Under the pieces are notes generated by a model. The model was not told the DNA's origin. It searched no databases and saw nothing but the letters and a program-made list of their open reading frames with translations. Positions 57,654 to 64,000 of a stretch of 64,000 nucleotides of DNA are shown piece by piece; the stretch's first letter is position 1; each line of letters opens with the position of its first letter. The stretch spans positions 62,001 to 126,000 of the forward strand of contig BGKB01000072.1 in NCBI GenBank assembly GCA_003116975.1. The letters are read 5' to 3'. A program made the position numbers and the translations under genes. Origin of the DNA: Aurantiochytrium sp. KH105. Taxonomy: Eukaryota; Sar; Bigyra; Thraustochytrida; Thraustochytriidae.

Positions 57654-59669
57654 ATGGCGGAGGGCGCGCGCGCTCGTGACACTGGCGTCCGACCCCAGGA
57701 TGGCGTCGGTGCGCCTTGTCTGGTGCCTGTACCGGACGAGGAGCTCGCAGGCGTGGAGGAGTGGGACGAAGCGAAGCTGGCAGCCAAGGTCACTCTCCCA
57801 TGGATCGAGCGACTCAGCGCCGCTCAAGTTGACGCAATCTTCAAGCGTGCGGACACGCTCGGTGTGGACCTCGGCCGTAAGGAGGAAATACGTCTCGCTG
57901 TCATACAGCAGGGCGACAACCGCACGATTTACAAGTGGTTCGACAGCGACGTGGCGTACGTCGCTCCCCCTGTCGCCGCGCGGGAACGAACGAGCGAACT
58001 TCGAAGGAGCGCGAATGCCGCGATGGTTTCCAGCAGAACCGAAGCCGAAGCCGTGCCGCCCCACCCCAGGTCTTTAGCGGTGAGATCGTCTCGAGCGACT
58101 AGATCCCCGGGCAGCGTCCCCTGGATCTTCCAGCCCAGATTCATCGAACCCTGGACCTACTTTGGCGATGACACGCACAAGGCGCTCGATATCTTCAAGT
58201 CCACGCTGCTCTCTGAGAAGGTTGGGAATCCGAATCTTATGTCCCAGCATCTTGCCCCGTACTCTGCTGCGGAGTCCGCTACGGAGCGCGAGACGCCGGT
58301 GCAGTCCTGGGCATTGACGTACCACCACAAGGTCCTCGCCCACGGCCTCCACCCCGTCATCGAAGATCTTTCGCGTGGTTCCGTGACTCTAGGGTGCATG
58401 TATCAGATGAAGCGAGAAGTGCGCCTTGGTTTTGGCCTTGGGGACCGTTTCATGGACGGTGAGACTTATTCCGTAGACGACGGCTCTCTTGTAGCATGCG
58501 TTGAGTGCAAGCGGACGGGGACTATGCCCTGGATCTCGATCGTGAATGAGTACAACCGGTGCTTGCCCTCGGGCTCCCATAGGACTGTTATCCGACTCGA
58601 TGAAAACGGCGATCACACCGAGCCCCGTCTGAATGTGATCAGCTGGCGGCTGACGGTCGCAGACCCTTTGGGACAGCTCGTCATGTACATGGTCATGTCT
58701 GGGTGCAAGTTCGGAATGCTGACCAACAGCTACAGGACCTTCTTTGTTCGCCTCGGCAATCGTCCACGCGCCGTCTACGTCACGGATGCCTTCTACCCAG
58801 AGCAAGACGACACTCACCGCAACCCAAACGGCATGGCTCTTGGCCACGCGACTCTGCTCTTCTATACGCACGCCCTCAGTGACCATGAGCGTGGCCAGCC
58901 GCGGAAGCCATTCTGGAACTGGTTCGATTGCCCAAACGTACAGGGTGCTGACGAAGACACGCGATTCGATGACACGCCTCAGCAGGACAGCGATGGGAGA
59001 AACGACGACCCAGATGATACGCCCGACATACAGGACATGTACACGCAAGACGTGCAGGCTCTTTTCGGGCAGAGACTCAATCTCGTTGCCGACGACGGCT
59101 CGCGCGTCATCGAGCTTGACCTGGGGGAGCGGTACTGGATAAAGCACGAAGGCACGGACGTGCTGTGCGGCGTCGGGCTTGGTATGGGCAACGTCGATGT
59201 TGAGGGTCACCGGTGCTTTTTAAAGACGGTGTCTCTTTATGCCAAGTCCGCGAACCGCGAACTACTGCACGAAGCGCAGGTTTACGGGGAGCTCAAGCAC
59301 CTCCAGGGTGGTGTTCTGCCAAGACTCGTTCTACATGGCCAGGACGTGTTCTTTGCACTCCGGGGCGTGCTTACGACACAGGAAGGTGTGGCCTTGAGCG
59401 CTGGTGGATCGAAAGTGGCAGAGCGCATCTCACTCTCCGGAGGCCTTGCCACCCTCACCAACAAGATTGAGGGAGCGCTGAGTGCGCTCCACGCGGCCGG
59501 GTATTTGCACGGAGACGTGGCGCTACGTAACATCGTTATCAATAGTTCCGGGGATGTCAAGCTCATTGACCTAGGGCGCGCACGCAAGCTGTTGAGCCCG
59601 GGCGAGGCATCTGATGAGCTCAAGATCGTGAGGGAGACATTGGTTCCGCAACTGAGAAGTATCGTTTGA
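57654..59669 (+). CDS. Nuclease-like plus protein-kinase-like fusion, Crinkler(CR)-type effector relative
   Basis: This 671-residue frame begins at the ATG at 57654. The N-terminal 110 residues contain a helical region (SAAQVDAIFKRADTLGVDL, RLAVIQQGDNRTIYKWFD). The centre (about 160-430) looks like a PD-(D/E)xK restriction-nuclease fold: DDGSLVACVECKRTG gives the E-x-K pair (Glu284, Lys286), and PLGQLVMYMVMSGCKFGMLTN gives the Gln helix usual in this class. The C-terminal 200 residues are a minimal kinase: CFLKTVSLYAKSANRELLHEAQVYGEL, GYLHGDVALRNIVI with a catalytic Asp about 620, and KLIDLGRAR as a DFG equivalent. Nuclease-kinase fusions of this kind are known from CR/Crinkler-type proteins spread through oomycetes, fungi and other protists. 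No P-loop NTPase or secretion signal is visible. The frame looks whole. Function is inferred from fold only. Confidence 0.78.
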   Translation: MAEGARARDTGVRPQDGVGAPCLVPVPDEELAGVEEWDEAKLAAKVTLPWIERLSAAQVDAIFKRADTLGVDLGRKEEIRLAVIQQGDNRTIYKWFDSDVAYVAPPVAARERTSELRRSANAAMVSSRTEAEAVPPHPRSLAVRSSRATRSPGSVPWIFQPRFIEPWTYFGDDTHKALDIFKSTLLSEKVGNPNLMSQHLAPYSAAESATERETPVQSWALTYHHKVLAHGLHPVIEDLSRGSVTLGCMYQMKREVRLGFGLGDRFMDGETYSVDDGSLVACVECKRTGTMPWISIVNEYNRCLPSGSHRTVIRLDENGDHTEPRLNVISWRLTVADPLGQLVMYMVMSGCKFGMLTNSYRTFFVRLGNRPRAVYVTDAFYPEQDDTHRNPNGMALGHATLLFYTHALSDHERGQPRKPFWNWFDCPNVQGADEDTRFDDTPQQDSDGRNDDPDDTPDIQDMYTQDVQALFGQRLNLVADDGSRVIELDLGERYWIKHEGTDVLCGVGLGMGNVDVEGHRCFLKTVSLYAKSANRELLHEAQVYGELKHLQGGVLPRLVLHGQDVFFALRGVLTTQEGVALSAGGSKVAERISLSGGLATLTNKIEGALSALHAAGYLHGDVALRNIVINSSGDVKLIDLGRARKLLSPGEASDELKIVRETLVPQLRSIV

Positions 59670-60211
59670 TCAATTGAGTTTGCCATAATCAATGCGAGGC
59701 AAGGTACTCCCGACCTTGCACCGCACTGTTGCCGTCGATCGTGACACTTTACGAGGCCAACCACCAGAAGGAGTAGTGTCTGTAAGACAGATCACGGGCC
59801 GAATCGACAAGACATGATAATAATAATTTGTTGTTGCTGAGTCCTATCAAGGTGGAGCGGTCGGCGTTCGTGCCCTTGTCTCTACTTTGCGTCGGCAGTC
59901 GGTATACGACGAAGTTGCAACAGCCCCCCCCCCCTTGCCTACCTAATAGGATAGAGAAGACGCCACGGCCCTTATATAACACTCGTCGCGATGACTTCGT
60001 CCTGCCACCGAACCGACTTACTACCTATGGCTGACGAAAAACCCTAACCACAAACACCTACACCCTCTTGGATCTTAATTTCTGATCCTTGATGCAAAAC
60101 GCTTTCGCGGCCGGTCTCAGTAAACGCTTCTTCTGGGGACGGGCAGAACACAATCACAGTCACAAGCTCCATACCATGAGTAGTGAAACACATCTTTTGC
60201 AATCTAGCACA
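59670..60211. other. Spacer between the nuclease-kinase gene and the astacin gene
   Basis: No gene recognised. It contains a C homopolymer near 59923-59935 and a TATATAA element at 59973. Confidence 0.55.
59973..59979 (+). promoter_or_regulatory. Candidate TATA box of the astacin gene
   Basis: TATATAA lies 239 bp upstream of the astacin signal-peptide ATG. It is the best AT-rich promoter-like element in the spacer. Confidence 0.3.
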
Positions 60212-60843
60212 ATGAAGCTCGCGCTCTCGTTGATCCTTGTTTCAGCGGCATCTGCTGCCACCACCATTAGCACCAACACTACTGCTACTGCTATTGCTAC
60301 TGCTATTACTTCTGCAAAGCCGACACCGACACCTTTGTTGAAGGGGATATTATCGCAGACTATGACCTCGTGGCGGCCTCCTACGGAAAGGAAGTCGCCG
60401 AAGCGTCAAAGGACATACTACTCCCCACTGCATCTGCACGCCAGGTGGTGGGTACAAACGGGCTGGAAAGAATGTAGAAATTTGTGAAGTGGATCGGCGG
60501 TATCGTCCCATTCCAGATCAATGCGAACGAATTCTCCGAAGGAGACCAGGACAGAATCAGTACCCTCTTTGCCAGCCTGAATGACACCTTCAAGGGTGTG
60601 ATTGTGTTTCGTCCACGACAAGTTGAAGGCGACAAGGCTTTCATCCACGTTTCACGGTACCAAGGCGGCTGCTTCTCTGGTCTCGGACACGATGGCGGGG
60701 AATGCATTGTGCACCTTGGTCAAGGGTGCGCTGGTCGCCAAAGTTTCGAGCACGAGGACATGCATGCACTAGGCGTGTGGCACGAACAGAGTCGCCCTGA
60801 TCGAGATGACCACGTTGTTATCCTGTGAGATAATATTTTTTAA
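60212..60843 (+). pseudogene. Astacin-family metalloprotease, N-terminal part (broken)
   Basis: The ATG at 60212 opens a signal peptide (MKLALSLILVSAASA). A second reading frame then carries a propeptide with FVEGDI, the FxGD aspartate-switch motif of astacin proenzymes. The catalytic domain follows: WIGGIVPFQI, FRPRQVEGDKAFIHV, GCFSGLGHDGGECIVHLGQGC, and the zinc site HEDMHALGVWHEQSRPDRDDHV (60751 onward), matching HExxHxxGxxHExxRPDRD. Signal peptide, propeptide and catalytic part do not sit in one continuous frame, and in-frame stops are present. The domain is then cut by a TTAA-flanked element at 60844. This is a decayed secreted zinc protease gene. Unusual splicing could explain one of the breaks but not the insertion. 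Confidence 0.82.
60840..60843. repeat. Left target-site duplication TTAA
   Basis: It precedes the left terminal inverted repeat GACCGTCT and follows the astacin sequence encoding DNIF. Confidence 0.7.
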
Positions 60844-61337
60844 GACCGTCTCCACGTAAGACCAGGAGACGATTTCCCATATTGGTGTACGGAGATTTGG
60901 CACTCGCGATATTCCGCACTTCAGCCAATCGCCTCGCCGACGCGCAGGCTCGCTCCGCCGCCCTCTGGCTGCTCAGAACACCCGGCGGCACGGCCGTGCA
61001 AGCCTTCGTTGTAAAGTTGTGTTACCCCCCTTTTTTCACCTCATGCGTCTAATCATCGACGATGGACCAGCGCAGAACTGCGCGAAAGGGCGACTTTGCG
61101 CGGGCTTTGCGACCGTGTTCGTGGCGGAGACTGCCGCGCAGCTGGGCTAGATGGCAGGCACAGACAAGGAAACGCGTGGAGAAGACAGATTCGCTGTTAG
61201 ATATCGTTGTTGGTCGGTTTTGCTTGCATTTTGCGATATTTGGTCTTCACGTTGGCAATCTTTGCCTTGATCTGGGTCTCTGTAGGGAAGCTAGCTGGCT
61301 TGGGCCCAACGTGTTGATCAAGAAAGGTCTTCATGAT

Positions 61338-61694
61338 TTACTTGGGTGTCTTGCTTGGGTTCGTGACCGTAAGAAGTTGAATCTCGTTGGCAAATTTGGC
61401 TTCCATGCCTTTTCGCCCCCTTCCTGGTGACCCAGACTGCATAACTGCTGCAGCTGCTGCGTCCTTTGGTGCAAGCTCTGCTGCCCTTGCCATTCTTTCA
61501 GCTTGCGCTCGAGCCTTCTGTTGAGTGCTGAGCTGCCCGATGAGCAACTTGATGCGTTCCTCAGAAGGAAGACACAATCGTCCTGGGAACTCCTTCTCGA
61601 GATGCGCGCGCATCGCACCTGGCCCCATCTTGTGCGACGAGTTCTCGACGCCTAAGTCCAAAAGCTCTTCGACTCGCTCCCTGTAAGAGCCCAT
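61338..61694 (-). CDS. Unknown 118-residue frame inside the transposon
   Basis: The product has a predicted helical N-terminal part (SYRERVEELLDLGVENSSHK, then MGPGAMRAHLEKEFPGRLCLPSEERIKLLIGQL) and a basic tail (GRGRKGMEAKFANEIQ). The first part has the shape of a small DNA-binding or N-terminal transposase region, in which a short helix pair is followed by 'LPS-x-x-x-I', but I cannot name a family. Further minus-strand coding-like fragments lie upstream at about 61850-62240 in more than one frame. It may be the remnant of the element's own protein. Confidence 0.35.
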   Translation of the reverse strand: MGSYRERVEELLDLGVENSSHKMGPGAMRAHLEKEFPGRLCLPSEERIKLLIGQLSTQQKARAQAERMARAAELAPKDAAAAAVMQSGSPGRGRKGMEAKFANEIQLLTVTNPSKTPK

Positions 61695-62556
61695 GTAGTC
61701 GCTACCGTAAGTCGAGCCGTGATGAGGCCGCCGCGCCCAACCTTGAGGTTTCGCTGGAAGAACATTGTGACCGCGAGCGCATACTCTGGCATATCGCTTC
61801 TCCCGTCTCGTAGGCTGATCGTCGCTTGCTCGTCATTGCTTGCTATTTGCGTTACGTTGTCTTCGCCGATCGTCTCGCACGCTTGCTCAATTGTATCCTC
61901 GTCATTGTGGGCTTCACACGCAAGTCATCCCAGCCGAGGTCGTGGCTTGCATAAGCAAGTCCCCACTCTGGTCCATCGACTCCACCATGCGACGAAAAAC
62001 GAACTGCGTATGCAGCGACATCTTGCCGCTCGGAATCGACAAAGGATGCCGATCGTTGCTGCTGTGCTTGCTGCTGCGATCGATGTTGGTCTGACAAGCT
62101 GTCGGAGCATTCGTTTGTTGCACCGCCCGGCGAAGCATGACGCCCAGGCCGACGAGGACCACGAACTGTGCCACAACGAAACGCATTTAGCAAGTGTACT
62201 CCCCAAAGCGGTCCCTCGAACCAAATGTCATCGCTTACCACACCAGGAGCTTGTTCAGGATGCTGGGAGTTTCAACAGTCATTGGTACCTTATTAGGCGC
62301 TTTTGCGTCTACCTTTGCCCTATTATGACTTGGTACTCTCTGCCCATATTAGCGCCTATTACCACCACCCCACGCGGCCCGCAAACGCGATAACTTTTCG
62401 TCTACGAAATTTCGCGGCTCAAAAAGACCAGATTCGTGCTCTCCAGGCCGAGCCGAAGCCAGGCGTCCTCGCCGCGGTCTGCGAAACGCAAGTGCGGATT
62501 TTCGGGTCTGTCAAATCTCCGTATATTTTTGCTCCTGCTCTTATAAAAAGACGGTC

Positions 62557-62560
62557 TTAA
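62557..62560. repeat. Right target-site duplication TTAA
   Basis: It follows the right terminal inverted repeat AGACGGTC. Astacin coding sequence resumes within a few bases. Confidence 0.7.
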
Positions 62561-63359
62561 AATTAAAGAGGGGAAAGAGGGCAAGTTTCAAGAGCGCTCT
62601 TCCATCGACTCCCTTGGTTTCGAATATGACATCTACAGTGCGATGCATTACCGTCCAAAGTCGTTCAGCAAGGACGGTGAGAGAACGATCGATATCATCG
62701 ACCCACCGGGTGGGATTATGGGCAATAACATTGGTCTAACAGAGAACGACATTGCACAAGTCCTGGCCTTTTACACGGACGCAACGCCGAAGCCCACCAC
62801 TACACCTGAGCCAACGGCAAAAGCCACACCCTATCCTACAACCGGGCCCACAACGCTATCCACACCCCAAACTGTAGCACTAACGCCAGAGCCCACTACC
62901 CTTGGAACTGTGGCGCCGACGACAGCGCTAACAGCGGTGCCTACAGGCAGCAGCGAGGAGAAGGACCTTTGGCGCCTGTGCAGGAAGTTTGGCGATAGAG
63001 AAGCATGCGAAACTATCGAGGACGGGTACGGGCTTTGTGCGTGGAACTGCAGTCGCGATAAGTGTGTGGTTCGGAAATACGCAGAATGTTTGCACTCCGC
63101 TTCAGCTTCGCCACCGAACTTCGATGAGTTTGATCGCAAGACAAAATGTGGGCGCTTGAAGACAGTCGGTCAAGCGAGTGAGTTCCTTGATTATACGATC
63201 AAACGAGCTAACCAGAGTCTGCGGGACGCGAAGGAGACTCGATGTCGCGCACAGCCTGCAAAATGTCGCGCGCAACGGCCTCGTCCTTTTCCAGTGGACC
63301 TTCCCCATGAAAGTACATGCTCGCAATGTTTTTGTAGGCATCCAAGGAGCCGAGACTAG
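62561..63359 (+). pseudogene. Astacin-family metalloprotease, C-terminal part (broken)
   Basis: An open frame continues the catalytic domain interrupted at 60843: EGKFQERSS, LGFEYDIYSAMHYRPKSFSKDG with the Met-turn SAMHY and the zinc-site tyrosine, then GLTENDIAQVLAFY, the normal end of an astacin domain. A Pro/Thr-rich linker (repeats of TPEPT and similar, about 62785-62945) leads to a Cys-rich module with six cysteines (LCRKFGDREACETIED, YGLCAWNCSRDKC, YAEC). Such linker-plus-Cys modules are common on secreted protist enzymes. The frame runs on to 63359 and overlaps the last 50 codons of the Sel1-repeat gene on the other strand. It has no start of its own and is the severed 3' half of the gene beginning at 60212. 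Confidence 0.8.
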
Positions 63360-63996
63360 CTGCGTGCTCATACGCCCGATACGCCTCAAGGTGATCGCGC
63401 GGGGTACCCAAGCCATTGTAATGCATCGCGCCCGCATTAAGCGCTGCCTCGGCGTGACCTTCGACAGCGGCGCGCTCAAAGAATCGCAACGCGCGTTGAT
63501 AGTCGACGCTCTCGTTGCCCATCAAGCTCCCCTCTTCTTGCATACACAATGATCCACAATAGAAGAGCGCCTCGGCGTCATTCTGTGCGACAGCCGCATC
63601 CAGGTACCCTTTGGCGGCCGAATACAAGTCAGGATCATCGCTTAGCATTTGTGCTGCGTAAAGCTGTGCTTGTGTATGGCCCTGCCCTGCGGCGCGCGCG
63701 ATAAAGTCCCAGCCGGATGCGATGTCGCCTCCCTCAAAAGCAGGATCAATTCGAGCGTCCCCTTCGATCAAGTACTTGCCGAGCCAGAATTCTGCACTTT
63801 TGTCCTTGCACGTTTCGGCGGCAATGGTCATAAGTCGAAGCGTTTCAGAGCCATCAGGCTGCAAAAGCTCGGGGATACCGTCATAATAAAGATTGGCAAG
63901 ATTGTACAGCGCGTCCGGATGTGGCGGATCCGCTTCGGCAGCCTCTTTGTAAAAAGCGAGAGCATCATGCGAGGTGATGTCCATTGCGCGCTCCAT
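63208..63996 (-). CDS. Sel1-like repeat protein (start may lie beyond the window)
   Basis: This frame of 262 codons is built of Sel1-like (TPR-related) repeats: ALAFYKEAAEADPPHPDALYNLANLYYDG, AEFWLGKYLIEGDA, GWDFIARAAGQGHTQAQLYAAQML, AAKGYLDAAVAQNDAEALFYCGSLC, ALRFFERAAVEGHAEAALNAGAMHYNGLG, and AYRAYEHAASLGSLDAYKNIASMYFHGEG. The alternating AA-x-x-G-x-x-x-A spacing is clear, with about six units. Such proteins are protein-protein scaffolds; SEL1L/Hrd3 in ER-associated degradation is the best-known eukaryotic example, but nothing here ties this gene to that role. The first Met lies at the very edge of the window and the repeats begin at once, so the true start may be outside. The 3' end overlaps the astacin fragment on the opposite strand. 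Confidence 0.83.
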   Translation of the reverse strand: MERAMDITSHDALAFYKEAAEADPPHPDALYNLANLYYDGIPELLQPDGSETLRLMTIAAETCKDKSAEFWLGKYLIEGDARIDPAFEGGDIASGWDFIARAAGQGHTQAQLYAAQMLSDDPDLYSAAKGYLDAAVAQNDAEALFYCGSLCMQEEGSLMGNESVDYQRALRFFERAAVEGHAEAALNAGAMHYNGLGTPRDHLEAYRAYEHAASLGSLDAYKNIASMYFHGEGPLEKDEAVARDILQAVRDIESPSRPADSG

Positions 63997-64000
63997 CGTG

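Larger units (their letters stand above)
60840..62560. mobile_element. TTAA-flanked DNA transposon, 1.7 kb, inserted in the astacin gene
   Basis: Direct TTAA copies (60840-60843 and 62557-62560) bound a segment, 60844-62556. Its ends are inverted repeats: GACCGTCT at the left and AGACGGTC at the right, with about 14 of the first 20 bases matching when the right end is reversed. The two flanks carry the two halves of one astacin catalytic domain in order, which shows independently that the segment is an insertion. TTAA duplication is the hallmark of piggyBac-type transposition, although the end sequence is not the usual piggyBac CCC/CCT type. Inside, the minus strand has fragmentary coding sequence, including a 118-codon frame at 61338-61694. 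No complete transposase is recognisable, so it is either non-autonomous or decayed. Fairly well-matched ends suggest it is not very old. Confidence 0.75.

Noticed and set aside
61719-62393. 224-codon plus-strand frame inside the transposon
   Set aside because: Composition is not protein-like, and coding-like fragments in the same stretch lie on the minus strand.
1-64000. tRNA or 5S rRNA genes
   Set aside because: No stretch was seen with convincing A and B boxes or a cloverleaf; short matches to parts of a B box lacked the rest. A covariance-model scan would settle this.

Overview
The window is eukaryotic nuclear DNA from a compact, GC-rich genome with few introns. Most genes are single open frames, and the three introns I can place have GT-AG ends. 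The gene set includes XMAP215/MOR1, a CM1-motif microtubule nucleator, the ciliary protein TMEM138, Rat1/XRN2, ALG3, SEC11, ABCD, a calcium-dependent-type kinase and ribosomal protein eS8. Together with the base composition, this fits a flagellated heterotrophic stramenopile, most likely a labyrinthulomycete (thraustochytrid). That assignment is inference; there is no rRNA in the window to test it.

Layout. 1-858 (-): 3' part of a methylenetetrahydrofolate reductase gene, running off the left edge and cut on its 5' side by an assembly gap (859-953). The gap is followed by a 77-bp minisatellite. 2.0-3.6 kb (-): signal-peptide protein ending in KTEL. 5.1-6.1 kb (+): PP2C phosphatase. 7.5-8.5 kb (+): TMEM138, two exons. 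8.5-10.4 kb (-): unknown charged protein. 12.9-15.0 kb (+): CaMK/CDPK-type kinase. 15.1-17.2 kb (-): peroxisomal-type ABCD half transporter. 17.7-18.4 kb (-): SEC11, two exons. 18.9-19.9 kb (+): a small membrane protein, then a membrane-anchored, active-site-altered gamma-glutamylcyclotransferase-like protein. 20.2-27.7 kb (-): five-TOG microtubule polymerase. 28.6-29.3 kb (-): longin R-SNARE relative. 30.1-33.7 kb (-): Rat1/XRN2. 34.6-37.6 kb (-): CM1 coiled-coil protein. 39.4-40.5 kb (+): eS8, two exons. 42.0-43.5 kb (+): PIAS/SIZ SUMO ligase. 43.5-48.4 kb: gene-free. 48.4-52.7 kb (+): ARM-repeat/BTB protein. 53.1-54.4 kb (-): ALG3. 54.8-55.9 kb (-): CBS protein. 56.5-57.4 kb (+): 2OG-Fe(II) oxygenase. 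57.7-59.7 kb (+): nuclease-kinase protein resembling Crinkler-type (CR) effector proteins. 60.2-63.4 kb (+): a broken astacin protease gene split by a TTAA-flanked DNA transposon. 63.2-64.0 kb (-): Sel1-repeat protein.

The left and middle parts are ordinary housekeeping chromosome. Several genes share a cell-biological theme (microtubule polymerase, gamma-tubulin activator, ciliary transition-zone protein; ER translocation and glycosylation), but they are not arranged as operons and I see no evidence of a cluster. The right-hand 7 kb is accessory in character, with the nuclease-kinase gene, a broken protease, a transposon and an antisense overlap. Intergenic DNA is rich in short tandem repeats, especially 5-bp units.
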